This document shows positions 1 through 5,817 of a DNA stretch of 6,912 nt, in pieces. This stretch comes from JALOAT01 sp050179875. GTDB lineage: Bacteria; Pseudomonadota; Gammaproteobacteria; Thiohalomonadales; Thiohalomonadaceae. Every line of letters starts with the position of its first letter. Positions within the stretch are counted from its first letter, which is position 1. Below the pieces are notes generated by a model. It made no database searches and was not told where the DNA came from. It saw only the letters and a list, made by a program, of their open reading frames with translations. The stretch is taken from NCBI GenBank assembly GCA_050179875.1, contig JBFXES010000161.1:1-6912 (forward strand). The letters run 5' to 3'. The position numbers and the translations under genes were made by a program.

Positions 1-1851
1 CTCGGGGCTGGCGCGCGCGAATACGTCCACGTGGGGCGCGAAGCGGCGCAATTCCTCGTCCTCCATCACCTCGATCTCGGGGCCGGTAAGGGCCGGTTTG
101 CCCACGCCGATACCCATGCGCGCGGCGATGGCCCGCGCCGTGTCCACGTGGTCGCCGGTGATCATCTTCACGCGGATCCCCGCCTCGGCGCACTCGGCCA
201 CGGCGCGAATAGCCTCCTCACGCGGCGGGTCGATGATGCCCACGAGGCCCATGAGCGTGAAGCCGCCGCGCAGATGGGAGAAACGCACCTCACGCTGCGA
301 GGCATCGGTGTTCTTCACCGCGATGGCGAGGATGCGCAACCCGCGCGCCGCGGCTTCGGAGCCCCGCTCGCGCCACCACGCGGCATCGAGCGGCTGGCCG
401 TCCCCCTGCCATTCGCACATGTCCATGATGCGCTCGGGCGAGCCCTTCACGTAGATGAACCCGCGGCCTTCGTGGTCGTGATGCAAGGTGGCCATGAGGC
501 GGTGCAGCGACTCGAAGGGGATGACGTCGGTGCGCGGCAACGCCGCGCGCTCGGTGGCCGGGTCGAGACCGAGCTTGTAGGCGAGGGTGAGCAGCGACCC
601 TTCGGTCGGATCCCCCTCCAGTTGCCAGACGCCCTCGCGGTTTTGCAGCCGGGCGTCGTTGCACAGCACCAGCGCGCGCGCCAGGCGGGCCAGCTCGGGA
701 TGCGCCTCGGCCTCCACCGGCTCGCCGCCCAGGTGCACGGCGCCCTCGGGGGCGTAGCCCACGCCGCTGACCTCGTAGACACGCGCGGGCGTGATGACCT
801 GCTGTACCGTCATTTCGTTGCGCGTGAGCGTGCCGGTCTTGTCGGAGCAGATCACCGTGACCGAGCCCAGAGCCTCCACCGCCGGCAGGTGCCGGATGAT
901 GGCGTTGCGCCGGGCCATGCGCTGCACCCCCAGGGCCAGCGTGATGGTCATGATCGCGGGCAGGCCCTCGGGGATGGCGGAGGCGGCCAGGGCCACCGCC
1001 ATGAGGAACATCTCGCTGGCGGGTTCGTTGCGCCACACGATGCCGGTGATGAAAGTGAGCACGGCCATGATCACGATGGCCAGGGCCAGCCAGCGCCCGA
1101 AGTGGTCGATCTGGCGCAGCAGCGGCGTGCTGACCGAGTGCACCTCCTTGAGCAGGGCGCCGATGCGGCCCAGCTCGGTGCGGGCGCCGGTGGCCACCAC
1201 CACGGCCGTGGCAAGCCCCGAGGACAGGAGCGTGCCCGAATAGAGCATGCAGCGACGATCGCCCAGCGCGGCCTCCATGGGCACGGGGGCGACACCCTTC
1301 TCCACGACCTCGGACTCGCCGGTGAGGATGGCCTCGTTGACGCGCAGGGCCTTTTCGCTCAACAGGCGCAGGTCGGCAGGCACCTTGTCGCCCGAGGCGA
1401 GCACCACGAGATCGCCGGGCACCAGGTTCTCGGCCGGGATCTCCATGCGCTCGCCGTCGCGCACCACCGTGGCGCGCAGGGAGAGCATGCGGCGGATGGC
1501 GTCCAGGGCCTGTTCGGCCTTGCCTTCCTGGATGAAACCGATCACGGCGTTGATGATCACGGCCGCGAGCAGCACCGCCGTGTCCACCAGGTGGCCAAGG
1601 CCGAGGGTGATGGCGGCGGCGGTCAGCATCACGTAGATGAGGACGTTGTGAAACTGCTGGACAAACCGCAGCCAGGCGGGGCGCCGGGGTGGGGGAGGGA
1701 GGCGGTTCGGCCCGAAACGCCCCAGGCGGGCTGCGGCCTCGGCGGCCGAAAGGCCCCGGTGCCCGTCCGTCGCGAGGCGCTGCACCACCTCCTCAGGGGG
1801 AAGCGTGTGCCACTCGAGTGCCGGCAGTTCGGGGGTCGCGAGATCAGCCAT
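1..1851 (-). CDS. P-type II cation-transporting ATPase, N-terminal 617 residues (3' part outside window)
   Basis: The gene encodes an inner-membrane pump that uses ATP, through a phospho-aspartate intermediate, to move cations. Reading from ATG 1851-1849, the frame is open to the window edge. An N-terminal cation-ATPase domain (about residues 12-80) is followed by two membrane segments (about 66-108). The actuator domain carries TGES at 177-180, and the next membrane pair (about 254-310) includes PEGLPA at 294-299, the ion-site motif of the calcium/sodium-pump (P2) class. The phosphorylation motif DKTGTLT follows, with catalytic Asp337. The nucleotide-binding domain has GDPTE (413-417) and KGSPE (469-473); DPPR (541-544) and MITGD (563-567) come next. 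The GDGxNDxPAL hinge and the last membrane helices lie outside the window, so Ca2+, Na+, K+ or Mg2+ specificity cannot be read. The start overlaps the stop of the upstream antiporter by 8 bp, implying coupled translation. Family assignment is firm; substrate is open. Confidence 0.96.
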   Translation of the reverse strand, partial: MADLATPELPALEWHTLPPEEVVQRLATDGHRGLSAAEAAARLGRFGPNRLPPPPRRPAWLRFVQQFHNVLIYVMLTAAAITLGLGHLVDTAVLLAAVIINAVIGFIQEGKAEQALDAIRRMLSLRATVVRDGERMEIPAENLVPGDLVVLASGDKVPADLRLLSEKALRVNEAILTGESEVVEKGVAPVPMEAALGDRRCMLYSGTLLSSGLATAVVVATGARTELGRIGALLKEVHSVSTPLLRQIDHFGRWLALAIVIMAVLTFITGIVWRNEPASEMFLMAVALAASAIPEGLPAIMTITLALGVQRMARRNAIIRHLPAVEALGSVTVICSDKTGTLTRNEMTVQQVITPARVYEVSGVGYAPEGAVHLGGEPVEAEAHPELARLARALVLCNDARLQNREGVWQLEGDPTEGSLLTLAYKLGLDPATERAALPRTDVIPFESLHRLMATLHHDHEGRGFIYVKGSPERIMDMCEWQGDGQPLDAAWWRERGSEAAARGLRILAIAVKNTDASQREVRFSHLRGGFTLMGLVGIIDPPREEAIRAVAECAEAGIRVKMITGDHVDTARAIAARMGIGVGKPALTGPEIEVMEDEELRRFAPHVDVFARASPE

Positions 1852-3562
1852 GGCCGACGCGCCTTTCCCGGATCGCGGGGGGATTGAGCAGTGCGAGCAC
1901 ATGCCGGGTCATGCCCAGGGCCAGCTCGTGCTCGCCCATGAACACCTTGCCGATACCGTCTTTCTCCAACAGCTCCGCTTCCTCTTCGCTATGGGTGCGC
2001 AGCACCACCTCGATGTCGGGGTTGAGGGTGCGGGCGATGTCGACCATCTTGCGCGCACCGAGGGTGTCGGGCACCGCGACGATGAGCAGGCTCGCGCGAT
2101 GGATATGCGCCTGGATCAGCACCGATGGCTCGCAGGCGTCACCCGAGACCGCCGGGATGTCGCGCGCGCGCAGCCGTTCCACCAGTTCGCGGTTCTGCTC
2201 GGCCACCACCAGGTCGATCCCTTGCTCGATCAGGGCGTCCGCAATGCGTCGCCCGACGCGACCGAAGCCGACCAGCACCACCTGGCCGGTGAGGCGGGAG
2301 TGGTCGATGGACATGGGCAGTTGGGCGAGGGGATCGTCACGGGCCTCGAGGCGGCGCGCCAGGCTGGAGCGCTCGCGGATCCAGGCCTGCGCCGGCTCGA
2401 TGGCCCTGAACACAGCGGCGTTGAAGGCGATGGAGATGATGGCGCCGGCCAGGATCAGGGTCTGGCCCTCGGGGGGCAGCAGGCCGAGAGACAGCCCCAG
2501 CCCGGCGAGGATGAACGAGAACTCGCCGATCTGCGCCAGACTCGCGCCGACCGTCAGGGCTGTATTCAGGGGATAGCGGAATACCAGCACCAGGGCGATG
2601 GCGGCGAGTGTCTTGATGAGCATGATGATGCCGATGACCGCCACCACCTTGCCCGGATGGTGGATGAACACGGACGGGTCGAACAGCATGCCCACCGACA
2701 CGAAGAACAGCACCGAGAAGGCGTCGCGCAGCGGCAGGGACTCGTCTGCGGCGCGATGGGCGAACTCCGACTCGCGCATCATCATGCCGGCGAAGAACGC
2801 GCCCAGGGCATAGGAGACATCGAACAGCTCCGCGGAAAGATAGGCCACGCCGATGGCCGTGGCGATGACGCAGAGCGTGAAGAGTTCGCGCGAGCCCGTG
2901 CCCGCCACGCGATAGAGGATGCGCGGAAACAGGCGGCGCCCGACGATGAGCATGAGGGCGATGAAGACAGCCACCTTGCCCAGGGTGACGGCGACCGCCA
3001 GCCCGAGCTCCTGCACGGAACTCCCGTCCTGGCCGATCAGCAGGCCCCCCAGCGGGGGCAGCAGCACCAGCACGAGGACCATGGCCAGGTCTTCCACCAC
3101 CAGCCATCCCACGGCGATGCGGCCGTTGATGGAATCGAGCAGTCCGCGCCGCTCCAGCGCGCGCAGCAGCACCACCGTGCTGGCGGTGGAAAGCGACAGG
3201 CCGAGCACCAGGGCCGCGCCCAGGTTCCAGCCCCAGAACAACGCCACGGTCATGCCGAACAGCGTGGCCACCATGATCTGCACCACGGCACCGGGCACGG
3301 CGATGCGCCTTACCGACAGCAGGTCGTCCAGCGACAGGTGCAGGCCGACGCCGAACATCAGCAGCATCACACCGATTTCGGCCAGCTGGCCGGCCAGTTC
3401 CACGTCGGCGTGAAAGCCCGGCGTATGGGGACCGACGATGATGCCGGCGAGCAGATAGCCCACCAGGGGCGGCATGCGCAGGCGTGAGGCGATCAGGCCC
3501 ATGACCAACGCCAGTCCAAGGCCGGAGGCGATGGTCGTGATGAGAGCGAAGCTATGAGGCAC
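1844..3562 (-). CDS. ybaL: YbaL/KefB-like CPA2 monovalent cation:proton antiporter with RCK domain
   Basis: The 572-residue product is a predicted inner-membrane K+ (or Na+)/H+ antiporter. About twelve hydrophobic segments fill residues 5-390 and contain CPA2 hallmarks: PLVGYLLAG (32-40), LLMFGVGLHLSL (67-78), STASTVVLLRAL (125-136), WLVVEDLAMV (153-162), LPLRDAFSVLFFVSVGM (276-292) and SLAQIGEFSFILAGLG (341-356). A cytoplasmic TrkA-N/RCK domain follows, with the nucleotide-binding loop GFGRVG at 432-437. From memory, the order, length (E. coli YbaL is 558 aa) and many motifs match YbaL closely; unlike KefB/KefC there is only a short tail after the RCK-N domain. The start is GTG (3562-3560), with a purine-rich AAAGAGA about 12 nt upstream; the protein then begins in register with YbaL. 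It is the first gene of a pair with the P-type ATPase. Ligand gating by a nucleotide is inferred from the RCK fold, and the transported ion is not established. Confidence 0.95.
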   Translation of the reverse strand: MPHSFALITTIASGLGLALVMGLIASRLRMPPLVGYLLAGIIVGPHTPGFHADVELAGQLAEIGVMLLMFGVGLHLSLDDLLSVRRIAVPGAVVQIMVATLFGMTVALFWGWNLGAALVLGLSLSTASTVVLLRALERRGLLDSINGRIAVGWLVVEDLAMVLVLVLLPPLGGLLIGQDGSSVQELGLAVAVTLGKVAVFIALMLIVGRRLFPRILYRVAGTGSRELFTLCVIATAIGVAYLSAELFDVSYALGAFFAGMMMRESEFAHRAADESLPLRDAFSVLFFVSVGMLFDPSVFIHHPGKVVAVIGIIMLIKTLAAIALVLVFRYPLNTALTVGASLAQIGEFSFILAGLGLSLGLLPPEGQTLILAGAIISIAFNAAVFRAIEPAQAWIRERSSLARRLEARDDPLAQLPMSIDHSRLTGQVVLVGFGRVGRRIADALIEQGIDLVVAEQNRELVERLRARDIPAVSGDACEPSVLIQAHIHRASLLIVAVPDTLGARKMVDIARTLNPDIEVVLRTHSEEEAELLEKDGIGKVFMGEHELALGMTRHVLALLNPPAIRERRVGHG

Positions 3563-3871
3563 GGGATTGTTGTTCTCTTTGGATCTGGGGCCTGTTTTCA
3601 GCGGTGGCAGGGTGGCCCGGGAACCGCAACAGGTTAAATGCTACGCGCGACCGTGTCGAACGTCCGCGAACCGTTTCCGGTCAAAAACCACGGCCGGAGT
3701 ATGGAAAACGCAGATCCCGCCGTTCACGCGCACGGCGCACGGGCTCACCGCGCGCGCAGCGTGGGCCCGCGATGCCAAAGACCTTTATGGTTAGGTGGCT
3801 TTTGCAGAAGCAAGGATTTGGCCACGCCTGTTCATGGAGTGCGCGACCGCGGCAGTGTGCCCACGGGCTAG

Positions 3872-3888
3872 GTTCGAGACAGTCGAAC
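3872..3888. repeat. Perfect 6-bp-arm inverted repeat, 30 bp before the DksA/TraR-like gene
   Basis: GTTCGA (3872-3877) is followed by a 5-nt spacer and TCGAAC (3883-3888). It is placed where a dyad operator or a 5'-leader hairpin would act on the downstream gene. Arms this short can arise by chance, and no known binding site was recognised. Confidence 0.4.
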
Positions 3889-3892
3889 GAGT

Positions 3893-3914
3893 TCCTCGAA
3901 GCGAACGAGGAGGT
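3893..3914 (+). promoter_or_regulatory. Shine-Dalgarno sequence with a potential masking hairpin
   Basis: A strong ribosome binding site (GAGGAGGT, 3907-3914) sits 3 nt before ATG 3918 and fixes this start. The 6-nt segment TCCTCG (3893-3898) can pair with CGAGGA (3906-3911) across a 7-nt loop, which would bury the first half of the Shine-Dalgarno sequence. The pairing is directly visible. Regulation by leader folding is inferred, and the stem is short. Confidence 0.5.
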
Positions 3915-3917
3915 CCC

Positions 3918-4169
3918 ATGCTCGAACGTGAAGCGGACGAGTTGGATCAGGCCACACTGGCGACGCTCGAACAGATCGAAATGTCGATCTCGGGGATCCG
4001 TGAGAAGTTGCACGGCGACACCAGTGACATCTGTGTGGATTGCGGACAGCCCATCCCGGAGGAACGCCTGGCTGCCGCCGCGCGCAGCGGCATACCGGTG
4101 CAGCGTTGCATCCACTGCGCCGCGCTGGCCGAACGCCGGGGCGCGCTGTACCGCCGCAACGACGACTGA
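3918..4169 (+). CDS. DksA/TraR-family C4 zinc-finger protein (83 aa)
   Basis: This short protein belongs to the DksA/TraR family, whose members bind the RNA polymerase secondary channel and adjust promoter output, usually during the stringent response. An N-terminal helical, acidic part (1-35) leads to a C4 zinc finger formed by Cys39, Cys42, Cys64 and Cys67, with the family signature CVDCGQPIPEERL at 39-51 and RCIHC at 63-67. It is far shorter than DksA (about 151 aa) and close in size to TraR and YbiI, which lack the long coiled coil. The two cysteine pairs are 21 residues apart instead of the 17 I recall as usual, because of extra residues in the AAAARSGIPVQR stretch. The start at 3918 is chosen because a strong GGAGG lies just upstream; a longer frame from 3795 lacks support. 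A rho-independent terminator follows 25 bp later, so the gene is monocistronic. Its actual target is unknown. Confidence 0.9.
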   Translation: MLEREADELDQATLATLEQIEMSISGIREKLHGDTSDICVDCGQPIPEERLAAAARSGIPVQRCIHCAALAERRGALYRRNDD

Positions 4170-4194
4170 ACGGGCTGAACCGTGCAGGCGTAGG

Positions 4195-4222
4195 AACCCC
4201 GGGCATCCCGGGGTTTTTCTTT
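4195..4222 (+). terminator. Rho-independent terminator of the DksA/TraR-like gene
   Basis: A perfect 9-bp stem, AACCCCGGG (4195-4203) with CCCGGGGTT (4207-4215), closes a 3-nt loop (CAT) and runs into TTTTTCTTT. It begins 25 bp after the zinc-finger stop codon and insulates that gene from the cytochrome region downstream. Confidence 0.95.
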
Positions 4223-4285
4223 GTGCCTCCTGAAAGCGTCCGGCGGGCGGTTCGGTGCTGCTCCGGCGGGTCCATCGGAAACGCG

Positions 4286-4301
4286 CATAATGCATATTAT
4301 G
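4286..4301 (+). promoter_or_regulatory. AT-rich inverted repeat with -10-like boxes upstream of the cytochrome gene
   Basis: CATAAT (4286-4291), a 4-nt spacer GCAT, and ATTATG (4296-4301) form a perfect 6-bp-arm dyad inside an AT-rich island of otherwise GC-rich DNA. CATAAT and the overlapping TATTAT (4295-4300) each match the sigma-70 -10 hexamer at 5 of 6 positions. No good -35 box lies 16-18 bp upstream, so either an activator is needed or the element is an operator. It follows a terminator and precedes the cytochrome fragment, which fits a promoter for that gene. The exact regulator is unknown. Confidence 0.4.
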
Positions 4302-4856
4302 TTAAATCATGACGCGTTCACGAAGCGGACCGAAGGCGCATGGCTCGCCAACGCCGCCCCGCGCCCTTGCGGATTGCCGCCGAGGCACGATGATGCCTGG
4401 CCCGCACCGGAGCCGGAGCCGGATTGGCGTTCGACTGCCCATTCACCTATATCCGCTGTCACCCCCGAAAAACGGGCTCCCGGCATGCCTGCGGTCTTTC
4501 ATCCTCACGCGAACCTGCTGGCGTTCCTCGGCTTCCTCGTGCTCATCGCCCTCCTCGTCACCGGCATCGTCCTGTGGCGCCTGGCTACCGCCTGGCCCCA
4601 TGGCATGGGCGAGCCGGTACAGCAGCCGGTTCCTTTCAGTCACAAGCATCACGTGCGTGACGACGGCATCGACTGCCGCTATTGCCACACCTCGGTAGAA
4701 AGCTCGGCCTTCGCGGGCATGCCGCCCACGGCAACCTGCATGACCTGCCACTCGCGGCTGTTCACCGATGCGCCGTTACTGAAGCCGGTGGTCGACAGCC
4801 TCGCAAGCGGCAGGCCCCTCCGCTGGAACCGGGTCCACCAGTTACCGGGCTTCGTC

Positions 4857-4878
4857 TATCTCGGGTACGGCCGAGATA
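4857..4878. repeat. Perfect 8-bp-arm inverted repeat straddling the cytochrome breakpoint
   Basis: TATCTCGG (4857-4864) and CCGAGATA (4871-4878) are exact reverse complements around a 6-nt spacer GTACGG. The first three bases are the last codon of recognisable cytochrome homology, so the rearrangement junction lies within this dyad. It could be an element end, a recombination site or a hairpin formed by the joining event; no known site was identified. Confidence 0.7.
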
Positions 4879-4887
4879 CGTGTAAAT

Positions 4888-4908
4888 TTAGGATCCTCCC
4901 TGTCCTAA
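4888..4908. repeat. Second inverted repeat in the unplaced segment
   Basis: TTAGGA (4888-4893) and TCCTAA (4903-4908) form a 6-bp-arm dyad around a 9-nt spacer; flanking GTG (4880-4882) and CAC (4909-4911) could extend it with a bulge. It lies 10 bp after the breakpoint dyad. It may be part of a lost mobile-element end or a transcript hairpin, but there is no T-tract to make it a terminator. Confidence 0.45.
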
Positions 4909-5032
4909 CACCTTGAATTGCCCTTCCAAATTCGCCTTCTCCTGGCGCAGGGAGTACATCGAGGAGGCCAAGCGCTTCGAAGACAATGCCGCGGCTCGCC
5001 TGCTGGCGCGTACCCAGGGAACCGATAGCTAG
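4892..5032 (+). other. Unidentified C-terminal coding remnant without a start codon
   Basis: An open frame of 46 codons ends at TAG 5030-5032 and has no ATG or GTG start or ribosome binding site; a TTG at 4913 is the only weak candidate. Its last part, from about 4937, reads FSWRREYIEEAKRFEDNA (with AARLLARTQGTDS following). This looks like a charged, helical protein tail and not like random GC-rich translation. I do not recognise the family. Its position between a truncated cytochrome and a toxin-antitoxin locus suggests the 3' end of a gene whose body was deleted or left elsewhere. A chance frame remains possible. Confidence 0.4.
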
Positions 5033-5070
5033 CGGCGCTCGGCACGCTCCCAAGAGGTACCCCGACGAGC

Positions 5071-5107
5071 ATTAACCAACTTGCCAAAGGCAACCAACTA
5101 GGTTAAT
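5071..5107 (+). promoter_or_regulatory. mqsRA operator region with nested palindromes
   Basis: Three dyads lie within 37 bp. The outer arms are ATTAACC (5071-5077) and GGTTAAT (5101-5107). Inside is a perfect repeat TTGCC-AAA-GGCAA (5081-5093). A third, AACCA-ACT-AGGTT (5092-5104), differs at only one base from the E. coli MqsA operator AACCT-TTT-AGGTT as I recall it. The 8-mer AACCAACT is also repeated directly (5074-5081 and 5092-5099). The location just before the mqsR remnant fits autoregulation by MqsA. TTGCCA (5081-5086) and TAATTT (5104-5109), 17 bp apart, are a plausible -35 and a weak -10, which binding here would block. Confidence 0.65.
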
Positions 5108-5109
5108 TT

Positions 5110-5394
5110 TTGTCTCGCGGAGAAAGGCACGCCTCACTGCAAGCTGTCGGTGGTCAAGAGCCTGTCGAGGCGGGCAAGGTGCGGTCCACGGTGTCGGCGC
5201 TGAGGTTCGACTTCGAAGGGATGCTCGGTATCGTCATGGCGCTGGCACCAGCGGATTTCTACAAGAGCATGACTACGCACGGCGATCACACGGTCTGGCA
5301 GGACGTGTACCGGCCCACCACCGCGGCCGGCGAGGTCTACCTGAAACTCACGGTCATCGATGACGTGCTTATCATGTCCTTTAAGGAGCTATGA
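5110..5394 (+). pseudogene. mqsR: Damaged MqsR toxin (mRNA interferase) gene
   Basis: MqsR is a RelE-fold, ribosome-independent mRNA interferase that cuts at GCU sites. From codon VEAGKVRST (5166 on) the frame follows MqsR to its end: DFYKSMTT, HTVWQDVYRP, EVYLKLTVI and MSFKEL are all present. The residues equivalent to E. coli Lys56, Gln68, Tyr81 and Lys96 are Lys52, Gln64, Tyr77 and Lys92, counting from TTG 5110. Three lesions are visible. The true N-terminus (EKGTPHCKLSVVKSL, 5120-5164) lies in another frame, so one nucleotide is missing near 5164-5165. The codon where ATG is expected (5117-5119) is GCG, with no in-frame alternative. About six residues (18 nt) are missing between VSAL and FDFEGM. 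Starting at TTG 5110 would give a 94-residue protein with a scrambled first 18 residues and a nearly intact catalytic part. Reduced or lost activity is likely but not proven. The stop at 5392-5394 lies 2 nt before the mqsA start. Confidence 0.9.
5383..5388 (+). promoter_or_regulatory. Ribosome binding site that decides the mqsA start
   Basis: AAGGAG lies 8 nt before ATG 5397 but only 2 nt before ATG 5391. The normal spacing and the match to the conserved MKCP N-terminus both select 5397. The site lies inside the last mqsR codons, so mqsA translation is probably coupled to passage through mqsR. Confidence 0.75.
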
Positions 5395-5396
5395 AC

Positions 5397-5798
5397 ATGA
5401 AATGTCCCACTTGCGGTGCGGCGGACCTGGTGCATGACACCCGCGACCTGCCGTACACCTACAAGGGCGAATCGACCGTCATCCCGGCGGTGACGGGCGA
5501 CTTCTGCCTCGCGTGCGGCGAGGCCGTGCTCGACATGGCCGAGTCTGCGCGCACCAGTGCGGCCATGCTGGAGTTCAACAAGCAGGTGAATGCCTCGATT
5601 GTCGATCCGGAGTTCATTGCGCATGTGCGCAAGAAGCTCGCGCTCGACCAGAAGGAAGCCGCGGAGATCTTCGGCGGCGGGGTCAACGCCTTCTCGCGCT
5701 ACGAGAACGGCAAGACCAAACCGCCCTTGGCACTGGTAAAACTACTCAAGGTGCTTGATCGTCATCCGGAACTCCTGGATGAAGTCAGAGTGGCCTGA
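5397..5798 (+). CDS. mqsA: MqsA antitoxin / transcriptional repressor
   Basis: The 133-residue product is a type II antitoxin that binds MqsR and represses its own operon. The N-terminal zinc domain carries Cys3, Cys6, Cys37 and Cys40, at the same positions as in E. coli MqsA (131 aa). The C-terminal HTH-XRE domain (about 68-130) contains VRKKLALDQKEAAEIFGGG followed by VNAFSRYENG, with Asn97 and Arg101 matching the DNA-contact residues of the E. coli protein. The end, LDRHPELLDEVR, is also conserved. The start at 5397 is preferred over ATG 5391 for ribosome-site spacing and homology. The gene is complete with no lesion, in contrast to the damaged toxin gene in front of it. In other bacteria MqsA has been reported to control additional genes; here it may persist as a regulator. 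No terminator separates it from the exporter gene 19 bp downstream. Confidence 0.96.
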   Translation: MKCPTCGAADLVHDTRDLPYTYKGESTVIPAVTGDFCLACGEAVLDMAESARTSAAMLEFNKQVNASIVDPEFIAHVRKKLALDQKEAAEIFGGGVNAFSRYENGKTKPPLALVKLLKVLDRHPELLDEVRVA

Positions 5799-5817
5799 TC
5801 AGTTGCCGGGGGTGAGG

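Larger units (their letters stand above)
3563..3917. other. Divergent intergenic region between ybaL-like and dksA/traR-like genes
   Basis: This 355-bp spacer lies between two divergently transcribed genes and should hold both promoters. Open frames crossing it lack a ribosome binding site and any recognisable protein motif, so I treat them as chance frames in GC-rich DNA. On the minus strand, TTCGAC and TTAACC about 17 bp apart (near 3661 and 3638) could be weak -35 and -10 boxes for the antiporter operon, but the match is poor. On the plus side an AT-richer patch (about 3781-3820) precedes the small zinc-finger gene, without a clear sigma-70 pair. Two small inverted repeats close to the zinc-finger gene are listed separately. 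I see no RNA gene or mobile element here. Confidence 0.6.
4485..4916 (+). pseudogene. Truncated membrane-anchored multihaem cytochrome c (alternative complex III ActA-like)
   Basis: This is the 5' part of a multihaem c-type cytochrome resembling the pentahaem quinol:cytochrome c oxidoreductase (alternative complex III) subunit. From ATG 4485 it has one membrane helix (about residues 10-32), then the conserved run PVPFSHKHH (48-56), a first haem motif CRYCH (64-68), AGMPPTATCMTCH with a second haem motif (85-89), and WNRVHQLPGFVY (114-125). In the family the next residues read roughly FNHSIHV and lead to three further haem sites. Here homology stops after Tyr125 (4857-4859), and 18 unrelated residues precede a stop at 4914-4916. 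The protein is therefore cut to two haems and is probably non-functional, with the rest of the complex absent downstream. The start is uncertain: in-frame ATGs at 4290 and 4299 exist, but 4485 best fits the usual short N-terminal anchor. No clear ribosome binding site precedes it. Family recognition rests on remembered motifs. Confidence 0.82.

Noticed and set aside
31..1887. 618-codon open frame on the plus strand
   Set aside because: It is antisense to the P-type ATPase, which shows all family motifs. The plus-strand translation is rich in His, Gly, Arg and Gln with no recognisable domain, as expected of a shadow frame in GC-rich coding DNA.
1805..3487. 560-codon open frame on the plus strand
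   Set aside because: It is antisense to the ybaL-like antiporter. Its His/Gln/Asp/Gly-rich composition without domains marks it as a shadow; the minus strand gives a clear full-length membrane protein.
3681..4295. 204-codon minus-strand frame and overlapping frames across the zinc-finger gene
   Set aside because: They overlap the DksA/TraR-like gene and its terminator, have no ribosome site and no motif, and their low-complexity composition is typical of alternative frames.
4856..5053. 65-codon minus-strand frame in the unplaced segment
   Set aside because: There is no start signal and no recognisable family, and it competes with a plus-strand frame that looks more protein-like. It is not strong enough to call a gene.
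4860..5070. End of a named insertion sequence family
   Set aside because: The inverted repeats and the GTGTAAATT stretch resemble element ends in general, but no transposase, no target-site duplication and no matching second end could be identified.
5060..5110. Integron attC recombination site or gene cassette (exporter and toxin-antitoxin genes are common cassettes)
   Set aside because: The dyads here do not carry the RYYYAAC and GTTRRRY core sites in the required arrangement, and no integrase is present. An operator is the simpler explanation.
5391..5396. ATG 5391 as the mqsA start, giving a classical ATGA overlap with mqsR
   Set aside because: It lies only 2 nt from the AAGGAG ribosome site, and the conserved MqsA N-terminus begins at the next Met (5397).
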